A DNA stretch of 64,000 nucleotides from Streptomyces acidiscabies (GCF_020010905.1 NZ_JAGJBY010000001.1:1446001-1510000), one strand, 5' to 3'; positions 9,270-20,225 are shown, counted from the first letter of the stretch. Made by a program: numbers and translations. Notes: generated by a model not told the origin, from the sequence alone.

Positions 9270-9725
9270 TCACCCCAGCCGCTTCGTGAACGTGAACTCC
9301 GTGACCCCCGGCGGATAGTCCGGGATCGCGCAGACCTCCTCGTACCCCTGCTTGCGATAGAAGCCCGGCGCCTGGAAGTCCCACGTCTCCAGGCGTACCG
9401 CCGTGCAGGCGCGGTCCTCGTGGGCGATGCGTTCCGCCCGGGTGAGGAGGGCGGTGCCGAGGCCGGTGCCCCGGAAGTCGGGGTCGACCCAGAGGTACGT
9501 GACGTGGAGCCAGGACGCCCACGTGTGGCCGACCAGGCCGCCGCACAGGGGGTTCTCGGGGGTCGTCGCCCAGATGTGTAACGGGGACTCCCGGGCATCC
9601 GGGGTGAGGTGGAGGGACTGTAGCTCCGGGGACGCGGAGAGGTTCGCCGCGCGGAGCCTCGTACGGAGCAGCGCGCGTCGAGTGTTGTCCACTTCTGTCT
9701 CAAAGCCGAACATGCGGCACACCAT
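9270..9725 (-). CDS. GNAT N-acetyltransferase
   Basis: The protein has 151 residues. Motif A of the GNAT fold is clear (LWVDPDFRGTGLGTALLTRAE), followed by the C-terminal AVRLETWDFQAPGFYRKQGYEEV segment, where the FYxKxGY motif closes the acetyl-CoA site. ATG 9713 is an alternative start. The substrate is unknown. Together with the DedA gene it may form a short minus-strand unit (36-base gap). Confidence 0.88.
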   Translation of the reverse strand: MVCRMFGFETEVDNTRRALLRTRLRAANLSASPELQSLHLTPDARESPLHIWATTPENPLCGGLVGHTWASWLHVTYLWVDPDFRGTGLGTALLTRAERIAHEDRACTAVRLETWDFQAPGFYRKQGYEEVCAIPDYPPGVTEFTFTKRLG

Positions 9726-9985
9726 AAACGCCCTGGCCGACCAGTTCTGCGAAACCGCTTCCGCTCCGTGCTCCCGGCCCTACTCTGTGAACAGCACCGG
9801 CGGGGGGCCGGTGCCGTTCAGGGGGCGAGACAGTCGGGTACGGCGCTCGCGGCGGGGGTAGCAGTACGCGCACGGCGGCGGCCGTGCGGCACCCGCGCCA
9901 CGGGCGTCGTACCCGCAGCCGTCGTTCTCCGGCCTTTTCTGGGGTATCCCCTGCTCCGTCGAGGAGCATCGGGGAAGGGGGTTTC

Positions 9986-10753
9986 GTGGTTCGTATCCGA
10001 GTTCTGGTCGTCGACGATCACCGGATCTTCGCGGAGTCGCTGGCAGCGGCGCTGGCGGCTGAGCCGGACGTCGAGGTGTCCGCCGCCGGGAGCGGCCCCG
10101 CGGCGCTGCGGAGTCTGGAGCGGGCCGCCGCGGAGGGGCGCCGGTTCGACGTCCTGCTCGTGGACGCCGATCTGGGCGCCGTCGCGCCCGGGCTGAGGCC
10201 CGCGGTCCCGGTCCACGAGGTCGGCGAGAACGGGCATGTGGACGGGATCTCGCTCCTCTCCGGGGTGCGGTCGACGCAGGCGTACGTACGGGTCGTCGTG
10301 CTCGCCGAGAAGGACGACCCCCGGCGGGCCGCGCTGGCGTTGCAGGCGGGGGCCTCGGGGTGGGTCGCCAAGGACTGCTCCCTGTCCCGGCTGCTGACCG
10401 TCATCCGGGGGGTGCTGCGGGACGAGACGCATCTGCCGCCGGCGCTACTGACCGGCGTACTGCGGGAGTTGACGGCCGCGCGCAAGCACCGGACGGAGAG
10501 CGAGCGGCTGGTGGAGTCGCTGACGCCCCGCGAGCGCGAGGTGCTGCGCTGCATGGTGGCGGGGCTGGGCCGCAAGGCGGTGGCCGAGCGGCTGTTCCTG
10601 TCGCCGCACACGGTCCGCACGCACATGCAGAACGTGCTGGGCAAGCTGGGGGTGCACTCGACGCTGGCAGCGGTGGCGCTGGCACGGCGGGCGGGGGTCG
10701 GTCCGGTGGACCTCGCCAGTGACGTGGTCGAGCGGGGCGGGCAGTTGGCCTAG
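9986..10753 (+). CDS. NarL/LuxR-type response regulator
   Basis: The protein has 255 residues. The GTG at 9986 was chosen because GGGGAAGGGG lies just upstream and the receiver domain begins at once (VRIRVLVVDDHRIF). The phospho-acceptor region reads DVLLVDADLG, followed by an atypical insertion of about 25 residues before the rest of the receiver. The C-terminal LuxR helix-turn-helix is LTPREREVLRCMVAGLGRK...HTVRTHMQNVLGKLGV. No histidine kinase is adjacent, so it is an orphan here. The upstream stretch 9726-9985 shows no other gene. Confidence 0.9.
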   Translation: MVRIRVLVVDDHRIFAESLAAALAAEPDVEVSAAGSGPAALRSLERAAAEGRRFDVLLVDADLGAVAPGLRPAVPVHEVGENGHVDGISLLSGVRSTQAYVRVVVLAEKDDPRRAALALQAGASGWVAKDCSLSRLLTVIRGVLRDETHLPPALLTGVLRELTAARKHRTESERLVESLTPREREVLRCMVAGLGRKAVAERLFLSPHTVRTHMQNVLGKLGVHSTLAAVALARRAGVGPVDLASDVVERGGQLA

Positions 10754-10811
10754 CGTTCCCGGACCCTTCAACTCCGTTTTCCCGGTGTGCCGTTGGGTGG
10801 TGCACATCACA

Positions 10812-10848
10812 GGCGGATCCGGCCATGTCGTCCGGATCCGCCCCTTTT
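10812..10848 (+). terminator. Rho-independent terminator
   Basis: GGCGGATCCGG (10812-10822) pairs perfectly with CCGGATCCGCC (10832-10842), followed by CCTTTT. It ends the response-regulator transcript and separates it from the secreted-protein genes. Confidence 0.88.
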
Positions 10849-10927
10849 AAATGGATCATGAAAACCACCGGTGCGATCTTATGATGGCGCGTCAAATCGC
10901 CCCAACCGCCCATAAGGTGGCCCTTTC

Positions 10928-11377
10928 ATGAATATCTCCGTCGCCCGTAAGTCGCTCGCCGTCGCGTCCGCCGCGATCGCCCTCACCGTCGGACTCTCGG
11001 GCAGCGCCGACGCCGCCGCCTACGACGGCCAGGACCCCATCTCCAGCGGCTGCGCGAACAGCGCGATCACGGCCAGATCGAACGCCATCTACGTGGGCAG
11101 CACCCAGGTCGGCACGATCGAGCTGCGCTACAGCACCTCGTGCCGCACGGCCTGGGCGCGCGTGCGCTCGACCGGGCCGTACGGGACCGCGACCGTCACG
11201 CGCACCTCGAACTGGGACTGGTACCGCTGCGACAGCCTCTCCTGGAACTCCTCCATGGGGCAGTACACCTGCTACACCCCGATGCTGAACGACGCGGGCG
11301 TCGAGTCCTACGCCCATGGCTCCGCCTCGGCGTCCAACGGCTACAACTCGGACGAAGTGGAAACCGGCCGCTACTGA
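10928..11377 (+). CDS. Secreted DUF2690-domain protein
   Basis: The protein has 149 residues. It has a clear Sec signal (MNISVARKSLAVASAAIALTVG..., with likely cleavage after ADAAA near residue 31). The mature part matches DUF2690 (YjfA-like): YDGQDPISSGCA, then ELRYSTSCRTAWARV. Paired cysteines (C43 and C73, C92 and C104) suggest disulfides. The role of the family is unknown. A small extracellular adhesion or inhibitor function is only a possibility. Confidence 0.85.
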   Translation: MNISVARKSLAVASAAIALTVGLSGSADAAAYDGQDPISSGCANSAITARSNAIYVGSTQVGTIELRYSTSCRTAWARVRSTGPYGTATVTRTSNWDWYRCDSLSWNSSMGQYTCYTPMLNDAGVESYAHGSASASNGYNSDEVETGRY

Positions 11378-11421
11378 GCCCGAGCCCGCCCGTCGACCTC
11401 CCCAGCACAAGGACTACAGCG

Positions 11422-11814
11422 ATGAACCTCAAGAAGATCGCCGGCGCCGCCGCCAGCGTGGTCATGCTCGCGGGCCTCGGCACCGTGGCCACCGCCACGA
11501 ACGCCTCGGCCAGCGGCAACTGTTACATGATCCAGTACTACAACTCGGACGTCGCTCCGCGCGGCTACTGGGTCCCCGACCACAACCTCTCCTACGCCCC
11601 CGGCAACCATGACGCCTGCGTCGAGATCCTCCAGCAGGAGCTGAACGAGGCGTACAACGCCGGCCTCGCGACGGACGGCTACTTCGGTCAGAACACCCTG
11701 AAATACGTCCGGAAGTTCCAGGGCGAGTTCCACTGCGCCGGTGGCGTCGACGGCATCGTCGGGCACAACACCTTCAGCTGCCTGAACTGGGCCACCGGGC
11801 ACTACGAGGTGTAA
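11422..11814 (+). CDS. Secreted peptidoglycan-binding-domain protein
   Basis: The protein has 130 residues. A signal peptide with an ASA cleavage site ends near residue 31. The rest is a PG_binding_1-like domain (VEILQQELNEAYNAG, then LATDGYFGQNTLKYVRKFQ, then GIVGHNTFSCL) with four cysteines. It probably binds cell-wall peptides and carries no catalytic domain. It lies 44 bases after the DUF2690 gene and is followed at once by a terminator, so the two secreted proteins are likely co-expressed. Confidence 0.88.
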   Translation: MNLKKIAGAAASVVMLAGLGTVATATNASASGNCYMIQYYNSDVAPRGYWVPDHNLSYAPGNHDACVEILQQELNEAYNAGLATDGYFGQNTLKYVRKFQGEFHCAGGVDGIVGHNTFSCLNWATGHYEV

Positions 11815-11823
11815 GGGCATGGA

Positions 11824-11862
11824 AAAGCTCCCGGCTCCGGCGCCACCGGGGTCGGGAGCTTT
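11824..11862 (+). terminator. Terminator after secreted-protein pair
   Basis: AAAGCTCCCG (11824-11833) pairs with CGGGAGCTTT (11853-11862). The 5' A-run and 3' T-run make it usable in both directions, which suits the converging MarR gene. Confidence 0.82.
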
Positions 11863-11885
11863 CGTATGTCCTCGACGAGCCGGTC

Positions 11886-12383
11886 TCAGCCGGGGATGTT
11901 GTCGAAGGGGGCCGTCAACTGCCGCAGCAGCGCCGCCAGTTCGCCCCGCTGGCCCGCCGACAGCTCCGCCAGGATCGCCCTCTCCTGCGCCAGCAGCCCC
12001 GCCAGCGCCTGGTCCGCCCGGTCGCGGCCCTCTGTGGTGAGGCGGACCAGGACGCCCCTGCGGTCCGTGGGGTCGGGGAGGCGTTCCACCAGGCCCTTCT
12101 GGGTCAGGCGGTCGATGCGGTTGGTCATCGTGCCCGAGGTGACCAGGGTCTGCGTGAGGAGCTGGCCGGGGGAGAGCTGGTACGGGGCGCCCGCGCGGCG
12201 CAGCGCCGTGAGGACGTCGAACTCCCAGGGCTCCAACTGGTGCTCGGAGAACGCCAGTCGGCGTGCGCGGTCCAGGTGGCGGGCCAGTCTGCTGACCCGG
12301 CTCAGCACTTCGAGTGGCTCCACGTCGAGGTCGGGGCGTTCCCGACGCCACGCCGCGACCAGCCGATCGACCTCGTCCTCCAT
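11886..12383 (-). CDS. MarR-family transcriptional regulator
   Basis: The protein has 165 residues from ATG 12383; the frame stays open far upstream, but the domain begins here (MEDEVDRLVAAW). The winged helix spans about residues 45-115: LEPWEFDVLTALRRAG, LLTQTLVTSGTMTNRIDRL, then the wing DPTDRRGVLVRLT. It is divergent from the methyltransferase gene. Three tandem operator-like units lie in the 88-base gap, so it probably represses itself and that gene. Confidence 0.92.
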   Translation of the reverse strand: MEDEVDRLVAAWRRERPDLDVEPLEVLSRVSRLARHLDRARRLAFSEHQLEPWEFDVLTALRRAGAPYQLSPGQLLTQTLVTSGTMTNRIDRLTQKGLVERLPDPTDRRGVLVRLTTEGRDRADQALAGLLAQERAILAELSAGQRGELAALLRQLTAPFDNIPG

Positions 12384-12404
12384 GGCGATCAGTGTAGTGG
12401 TTGT

Positions 12405-12446
12405 GTCGATGTGAAGTCTCTTGATGTCAAGTCTCTTGACGTCGAG
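12405..12446. promoter_or_regulatory. Three tandem MarR operator-like repeats
   Basis: Units with an exact 15-base period start at 12405 (GTCGATGTGAAG), 12420 (CTTGATGTCAAG) and 12435 (CTTGACGTCGAG). The middle one is an inverted repeat CTTGA-TG-TCAAG; the outer two are one or two bases off. CTTGA/TCAAG half-sites are typical of MarR regulators. The last unit ends 25 bases before the methyltransferase start. Confidence 0.7.
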
Positions 12447-12471
12447 AGAAACTTGAAGGCATCGTGGAACC

Positions 12472-13257
12472 ATGACCAGCCCCTCCTGGGACCCCGCCCA
12501 GTACCTGCGCCACGCGGACCACCGCGCCCGCCCCTTCGCGGACCTCCTCGCGAGGATCCCCGGCCTCCCCGCGCCCCGCCCGCGCATCGCCGACCTCGGC
12601 TGCGGCCCCGGCAACATGACCCGCCTCCTCACGGAACGCTGGCCCACGGCCCACGTCACGGGCTACGACAACTCCCCGCAGATGCTGGCCGACGCGGCGG
12701 CGTACGCGACCCCGGACCTCGACTTCGCCCACGCGGACCTGACGACGTGGGCCCCTTCAGAGCCGTACGACCTCCTCCTCTCCAACGCGGCGCTCCACTG
12801 GGTCCCCGGCCACCTCGACGCCCTCCCCGCCTGGCTCGACGCGCTCACCCCCGGCGGCACCCTCGCGTTCCAGGTCCCGGACAACATCGACGCGCCGCTC
12901 CACGCGCTGATGCGGGACCTGGCGAACACGCCCCGCTGGAAGCCCCGCCTGGCGGACGTCCTGCGCCCGGAAAGCTCCGTCCACGCGCCGGAGGTCTACC
13001 TCGCCCGCCTGGGCGGCACGGCGGACATCTGGCAGACCACGTACCTCCACGTCCTCCCCGGCCCCGACCCGGTCCTCGACTGGGTCAAGGGCACCGGCCT
13101 CCGCCCCGCCCTGGACACCCTCGCGGACGACCCCGAGGCGAGGGACGCGTTCGTGACCGAGTACCGGGACCTGCTCCGCCAGGCGTACCCGGCACAGCCG
13201 TACGGCACGGTCCTGCCGTTCCGCCGTTTGTTCGCGGTGGCGACGAAGGGGGCGTAG
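12472..13257 (+). CDS. tam: Trans-aconitate 2-methyltransferase
   Basis: The protein has 261 residues of class I SAM methyltransferase type, full length for Tam. It methylates trans-aconitate, a by-product that inhibits aconitase. Motif I is IADLGCGPGNMTRLL near residue 40, followed by VTGYDNSPQML. Family-specific segments include SNAALHWVPGH and FQVPDNIDAP. It is divergent from the MarR gene and 2 bases from the next gene, so it is probably operonic with it. Confidence 0.88.
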   Translation: MTSPSWDPAQYLRHADHRARPFADLLARIPGLPAPRPRIADLGCGPGNMTRLLTERWPTAHVTGYDNSPQMLADAAAYATPDLDFAHADLTTWAPSEPYDLLLSNAALHWVPGHLDALPAWLDALTPGGTLAFQVPDNIDAPLHALMRDLANTPRWKPRLADVLRPESSVHAPEVYLARLGGTADIWQTTYLHVLPGPDPVLDWVKGTGLRPALDTLADDPEARDAFVTEYRDLLRQAYPAQPYGTVLPFRRLFAVATKGA

Positions 13258-13259
13258 GC

Positions 13260-13637
13260 ATGCTGACGTCGATCGACCACGTCCAACTGGCGGCACCACC
13301 GGGCAGCGAACCCCTGCTGCGGGCGTTCTACACGGAGACCCTCGGCATGACGGAGATCCCGAAACCCCCGGCCCTGGCAGCGCGCGGCGGCTGTTGGTTC
13401 CAGTCGGGGCCGGTCCAGATCCACATCGGCATCGAGAAGAACTTCCACCCGGCGAGGAAGGCGCACCCGGGGCTGCGGGTGACGAACATCGAGGCGTACG
13501 CGACCCGCTTCGGGGACGTCACCTGGGACGACGGACTCCCCGGCCAGGTCCGGTTCTACACGTCGGACCCGGTGGGGAACCGGCTGGAGTTCCTGGCGGC
13601 GATGCCGACCGCTACGGTGTGCGGCCCAGGTGGGTGA
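13260..13637 (+). CDS. VOC-family (glyoxalase-like) protein
   Basis: The protein has 125 residues. It has a beta-alpha-beta-beta-beta VOC fold pattern: IDHVQLAAPPGSEPLLRAFYTETLGM at the start and YTSDPVGNRLEFLA at the end, with candidate metal ligands His in IDHVQ and Glu in RLEFL. The substrate is unknown. Its 3' end overlaps by 26 bases a toxin-gene remnant on the other strand. Confidence 0.88.
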   Translation: MLTSIDHVQLAAPPGSEPLLRAFYTETLGMTEIPKPPALAARGGCWFQSGPVQIHIGIEKNFHPARKAHPGLRVTNIEAYATRFGDVTWDDGLPGQVRFYTSDPVGNRLEFLAAMPTATVCGPGG

Positions 13638-13707
13638 CGAGGATGCGGATCAGTTCGTCGTCGATCACGTACAGGACCCGGTAGTCGGCGGAGGTTGGGC
13701 GAGCCAT
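13612..13707 (-). pseudogene. RelE/ParE toxin C-terminal remnant
   Basis: A 31-codon minus-strand frame encodes ADYRVLYVIDDELIRILVTHL, which is the final two beta strands of a RelE/ParE toxin (the family usually reads GDYRVVYxIDD...VxHxGHR). The first 55-60 residues are missing and no antitoxin gene is adjacent. I infer a decayed type II toxin-antitoxin locus. Confidence 0.6.
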
Positions 13708-13761
13708 AGGCGTACGACCCGGTCGGTCGGGGATCGACGATCAGCTTGCCTCAGGCGAACC

Positions 13762-14163
13762 TCAGCCGTTCCGTCGGCGCCGCCCCCGCAGGCACAGCGC
13801 CACGAACCCCGCCGGCAGCAGGGTCGCCAGGGTCCAGCCCAGGCGGGACGAGAACGCGTGGGTCACCGGGACCCATTTACCCCACGGTTCCTGCGCGACC
13901 AGCGCGGACGTGTCGGGGAAGGACGGGAACGAGACGTGGACGAAAGCGCCCGGGACTGTGCCCTCGCAGGAATAGTGGGCCTCGGTCGTGCTGCGGCCGT
14001 TTCCCGGCAGGTTGGGGAGGTAGCCGCAGCCGGTGATGTGCATGACCTGGGCGTGGAGCAGACCCAGGTGGGCGACGGCCGCCGTGCCGGAGGCGAGGGT
14101 GGCCAGTGCGCCCAGGACGATCAGGGACCAGGAGAAGACGGGGTGGGTGCGGAGCAGGGTCAC
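13762..14163 (-). CDS. Two-helix membrane protein in desaturase operon
   Basis: The protein has 133 residues from the GTG at 14163, which overlaps the TetR stop as GTGA. Membrane helices lie near residues 10-33 (FSWSLIVLGALATLASGTAAV) and near the C-terminus (LGWTLATLLPAGFVALCL), flanking an exterior segment of about 65 residues with two Cys. The tail is highly basic (RGRRRRNG). Its function is unknown. Coupling to TetR and desaturase suggests a membrane-lipid role. Confidence 0.7.
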   Translation of the reverse strand: MTLLRTHPVFSWSLIVLGALATLASGTAAVAHLGLLHAQVMHITGCGYLPNLPGNGRSTTEAHYSCEGTVPGAFVHVSFPSFPDTSALVAQEPWGKWVPVTHAFSSRLGWTLATLLPAGFVALCLRGRRRRNG

Positions 14164-14837
14164 GACTTCCGGCGCCCTATCAGGTGCGGCTTCGCCTCCA
14201 TGCCGTCCAACCCGTGCCAGGCGATGTTCACCAGATGTGCGGCGACCTCCGCCTTCTTCGGGCGGCGGACGTCCAGCCACCACTGGCCCGTCAGCGCGAC
14301 CATGCCTACCAGGGCCTGGGCGTAGAGAGGGGCCAGTTTGGGGTCGAAGCCGCGGCTCTTGAACTCGCGGCCCAGGATGTCCTCCACCTGCGTCGCGATG
14401 TCGGAGATCAGGGAGGCGAAGGAGCCGGTGGACTGAGGGATGGGGGAGTCGCGGACGAGGATGCGGAAGCCGTCCGTGTACTCCTCGATGTAGTCGAGCA
14501 GGGCGAACGCGGCCTGCTCGCAGAGTTCGCGGGGGTGCCCGGCGGTGAGGGAACTCGTGACCATGTCCAGCAGCCGCCGCATCTCACGGTCGACGACGAC
14601 CGCGTACAAACCCTCCTTGCCCCCGAAGTGCTCGTACACGACCGGCTTGGAGACCCCGGCCTTCGCCGCGATCTCCTCCACCGACGTCGCCTCGAAACCC
14701 TTCGCCGCGAAGAGGGTGCGGCCGATCTCCAGGAGCTGCTGCCGGCGCTCCGCCCCGGTCATCCGGGTCCGGCGGGCGCGCCGGGGCTTCTCGTTGCTCG
14801 CGGTGCTGCTGGGATCGATGGCCACGGCGTCCATCAT
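14160..14837 (-). CDS. TetR-family regulator of the desaturase operon
   Basis: The protein has 225 residues. The TetR helix-turn-helix spans about residues 30-75 (RRQQLLEIGRTLFAAKGFEATSVEEIAAKAGVSKPVVYEHFGGKEGLYAVVV). The C-terminal ligand domain resembles actinobacterial fatty-acid regulators. It is coupled by ATGA overlap to the upstream desaturase and by GTGA to the downstream membrane protein. It probably senses acyl-CoA and controls its own operon through the palindromes at 15929-15955. Confidence 0.9.
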   Translation of the reverse strand: MMDAVAIDPSSTASNEKPRRARRTRMTGAERRQQLLEIGRTLFAAKGFEATSVEEIAAKAGVSKPVVYEHFGGKEGLYAVVVDREMRRLLDMVTSSLTAGHPRELCEQAAFALLDYIEEYTDGFRILVRDSPIPQSTGSFASLISDIATQVEDILGREFKSRGFDPKLAPLYAQALVGMVALTGQWWLDVRRPKKAEVAAHLVNIAWHGLDGMEAKPHLIGRRKS

Positions 14838-15853
14838 GCCGCTTCGGCGCTCGCCTTCCGGCGCCGGGAACGGTCATCGTCGGTGTTGCGGCGGGAATCG
14901 ATACGGGAGCGTGACGGCCAGCGCACGTCGTACGCCCACCCGAACGCCTCGAACCAGCGGATCAGACGGGCCGAGGAGTCGATCTGCCCGCGCTCGACAC
15001 CGTGCCGCGCGGACGTCGGGTCGGCGTGGTGCAGGTTGTGCCAGGACTCGCCGCAGGACAGGACGGCCAGCCACCACACGTTCCCGGAGCGGTCACGGGA
15101 CTTGAAGGGGCGCTTGCCGACGGCGTGGCAGATGGAGTTGATGGACCAGGTCACGTGGTGCAGCAGACCGACGCGGATCAGTGAACCCCAGAAGAACGCG
15201 GTGAACGCACCCCACCAGGACATCGTCACCAGGCCCCCGACCAGCGGCGGGATCGCCAGCGAGATGAACGCCCACACGATGAACGTACGGGAGATCGTCC
15301 GGATCGCCGTGTCCTTGATCAGGTCGGGCGCGTACTTCTCCTGCGGCGTCTGCTCCTCGTCGAACATCCACGCGATGTGCGCCCACCACAACCCCTTGAG
15401 CAGCGCGGGGATCGTCTCCCCGAAGCGCCACGGCGAGTGGGGGTCGCCCTCGGCGTCGGAGAACTTGTGGTGCTTACGGTGGTCGGCGACCCAGCGCACC
15501 AGCGGCCCCTCGACCGCCATGGACCCGGCGATCGCGAGCGCGATCCGCAGCGGGCGCTTCGCCTTGAACGAGCCGTGCGTGAAGTACCGGTGGAAGCCGA
15601 TCGTGATGCCGTGACAGCCGAGGAAGTACATGAAGACCATCAGGCCGAGGTCGAGCCAGCTCACCCCCCAGCCCCACACCAGCGGCACGGCCGCGAGGAT
15701 CGCCAGGAACGGGACGACGATGAAGAGGAGGAGCGTGATCTGTTCGAGCGAACGCTTCTGTTCCCCGCCCAGCGTCGCCGACTGCCCTGACGGCAGTGGT
15801 GCGCCGGGCGTCGCCTCCGGGGCGTCGTCGATCACATCGGAGCTTGTGGCCAT
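14834..15853 (-). CDS. Acyl-CoA / acyl-lipid desaturase
   Basis: The protein has 339 residues. The three histidine boxes that bind the di-iron centre are present: HRYFTH, HRKHH and HNLHH. They are embedded in four main hydrophobic stretches. It resembles stearoyl-CoA delta-9 desaturases, which introduce a cis double bond using O2 and an electron donor. No ferredoxin or cytochrome b5 domain is attached. The ATG at 15853 was chosen over a longer frame because it begins the recognisable N-terminus (MATSSDVIDD). It heads a three-gene coupled operon. Confidence 0.92.
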   Translation of the reverse strand: MATSSDVIDDAPEATPGAPLPSGQSATLGGEQKRSLEQITLLLFIVVPFLAILAAVPLVWGWGVSWLDLGLMVFMYFLGCHGITIGFHRYFTHGSFKAKRPLRIALAIAGSMAVEGPLVRWVADHRKHHKFSDAEGDPHSPWRFGETIPALLKGLWWAHIAWMFDEEQTPQEKYAPDLIKDTAIRTISRTFIVWAFISLAIPPLVGGLVTMSWWGAFTAFFWGSLIRVGLLHHVTWSINSICHAVGKRPFKSRDRSGNVWWLAVLSCGESWHNLHHADPTSARHGVERGQIDSSARLIRWFEAFGWAYDVRWPSRSRIDSRRNTDDDRSRRRKASAEAA

Positions 15854-15928
15854 GGGGCGTCCCCTGTGGGGTCGAGGGTGCGGATCAGGTACCCAGGGCT
15901 CTGTCGGCCCTGGCCGAGGACGGTTTCC

Positions 15929-15955
15929 TACGGTTCCGTAACCTACGGCGTCGTA
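15929..15955. promoter_or_regulatory. Tandem TetR-type palindromes before the desaturase
   Basis: Two perfect inverted repeats sit side by side: TACGG-TT-CCGTA (15929-15940) and TACG-GCGT-CGTA (15944-15955). They lie about 75-100 bases upstream of the desaturase start. ACGG/CCGT half-sites are usual for TetR regulators, and the second gene of this operon is a TetR protein, so autoregulation is likely. The region 15854-16162 also serves as the divergent promoter for ppc. Confidence 0.65.
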
Positions 15956-16162
15956 AGTATGGCAGCGAGGTCCGGTGCGGCAAGAGCCCGACAGACTGCG
16001 CGTGCCGCTGGACACCTATCCTTGGACTCGGTCGGACAGCGCGGTCCGCTCTGTTTTCTTCCCTGATGTCCGGCCTGTATGCGAAAGTCAGCCGCGTACC
16101 CGCCTGACCTCGGGTTTCCTCCAGATGCCAGATGAGCTTCACCACTGCAAGGAGCCGCACCT

Positions 16163-18904
<2,742 letters not shown>

Positions 18905-18919
18905 TACGCGGTGAGTTGA

Positions 18920-18949
18920 GGGGCGCCTCGGGCAACTGGGGCGCCCTTT
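18920..18949 (+). terminator. Terminator after ppc
   Basis: GGGCGCC (18921-18927) pairs with GGCGCCC (18940-18946), followed by TTT. It is 16 bases past the ppc stop. Confidence 0.7.
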
Positions 18950-19005
18950 GGCGTGGTTGGGCGCGGTGCGGTTCGGGGGCCCTCATCCTCGTACGAGTTG
19001 AAAGC

Positions 19006-19518
19006 TCACACCGCGAGGAAAGCCGCCGTCACCAGCGCGACCCCCGACCCCGCCATCACCCACGCGAGCCGTGCCTTGCGCAGGCCGCCGGCGACGATGA
19101 TCGACGCGAGCAGGAGGGCGCCCCCGAACGGCACCCAGGCGTACAGGATCCCGGCGGGGCCCGAGCGGACCGCCTCGTCGGAGTCCGGCTTCACGACGAC
19201 GGAGTACGTCTGGCCGACCTCCACCGCGATGGGCTCGGGGATGGTCATCGTCTTGCGCGCGGTCGCCCCCGTGGACACCGGCGTGAACGGACCCGTACAC
19301 GCCTCCTCCCCGCACCCCGTCACCACGACGGTCCCCTTCTCCCGTCCCCCCGGCAGCATCACGTGCTGTGCCGTCCCCCAGGACGCCCAGACACCCGCGA
19401 TCAGGATCAGAAGAGCGACCATCCCCATCGACACAACCCGCCCGACCCGCAGAGCGGCGGACGAACGACGAGACTTGGCCGCCCGGCGACGACGGGAGGC
19501 TGGCATGGCGGGGATCAT
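19006..19518 (-). CDS. Membrane protein with an exterior segment, unknown
   Basis: The protein has 170 residues; the start is uncertain (ATG 19518 or 19506). A very basic N-terminus (RRRRAAKSRRSS) precedes a membrane helix at about residues 28-47. A likely exterior domain of about 70 residues follows with a Cys pair (CGEEAC), and two C-terminal helices close the protein. It converges on ppc. The family is not recognised. Confidence 0.65.
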   Translation of the reverse strand: MIPAMPASRRRRAAKSRRSSAALRVGRVVSMGMVALLILIAGVWASWGTAQHVMLPGGREKGTVVVTGCGEEACTGPFTPVSTGATARKTMTIPEPIAVEVGQTYSVVVKPDSDEAVRSGPAGILYAWVPFGGALLLASIIVAGGLRKARLAWVMAGSGVALVTAAFLAV

Positions 19519-19567
19519 TGGCCATGCCGACGCGGTCCGTCAACGTTGGCTGGTCAGACGGGGTGGC

Positions 19568-20167
19568 TCAGGAGTTGTACGACTGCTGCGCCCTCTCCAG
19601 CCCCTCCGTCACCAGCGCCTCCACCGCGTCCGCCGCGCGGTCCACGAACCAGTCCAGTTCTTTGCGTTCCGTGGAAGAGAAGTCCTTGAGGACGAAGTCG
19701 GCCACCTGCATGCGGCCCGGGGGGCGGCCGATTCCGCAGCGGATGCGGTGGTAGTCGGGGCCCATGGACTTCGTCATCGACTTGAGGCCGTTGTGGCCGT
19801 TGTCGCCGCCGCCGAGTTTCAGGCGCAGCGTGCCGTAGTCGATGTCCAGTTCGTCGTGGATGGCGACGATGTTCGACAGGGGGACCTTGTAGAAGTCGCG
19901 CAGGGCGTTCACCGGGCCGCCGGAGAGGTTCATGAACGACATCGGCTTGGCCAGCACCGCCCGGCGGCTCGCGGGGCCGGGTGCGCCGAGGCGGCCTTCG
20001 AGGACCTGCGCCTGCGCCTTGCCCGCCCGCTTGAAGCGGCCCCCCATCCGCTCGGCCAGCAGATCGGCCACCATGAACCCGATGTTGTGGCGGTTCATCG
20101 CGTACTCGGGACCGGGGTTGCCGAGGCCGACGATCAGCCAGGGGTCGGTGGAGGAGGGGGTGGTCAT
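19568..20167 (-). CDS. pth: Peptidyl-tRNA hydrolase
   Basis: The protein has 199 residues. It releases tRNA from stalled peptidyl-tRNA. The catalytic residues are visible: the N10-type Asn in [19 protein letters not shown] with His at the NRHNIG motif, [12 protein letters not shown], and the Asp of [21 protein letters not shown] completes the active site. It lies downstream of rplY on the same strand, an arrangement common in bacteria. Confidence 0.96.
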   Translation of the reverse strand: MTTPSSTDPWLIVGLGNPGPEYAMNRHNIGFMVADLLAERMGGRFKRAGKAQAQVLEGRLGAPGPASRRAVLAKPMSFMNLSGGPVNALRDFYKVPLSNIVAIHDELDIDYGTLRLKLGGGDNGHNGLKSMTKSMGPDYHRIRCGIGRPPGRMQVADFVLKDFSSTERKELDWFVDRAADAVEALVTEGLERAQQSYNS

Positions 20168-20194
20168 GAGGGAAGTCTCCTTGATACATGCCGA

Positions 20195-20225
20195 AGCCGC
20201 CGCCCCCTAGAAGGGAACGGCGGCT
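20195..20225 (-). terminator. Hairpin between rplY and pth
   Basis: AGCCGCCG (20195-20202) pairs perfectly with CGGCGGCT (20218-20225) in the rplY-pth gap. It may attenuate rather than fully separate the two genes. A diverged direct repeat, CCGGYGAAGGCTC, sits beside it (about 20234 and 20261). Confidence 0.5.

Noticed and set aside
8344..9546. A 400-codon minus-strand frame over the DedA gene
   Set aside because: It is out of frame with the DedA protein, which has the family motifs.
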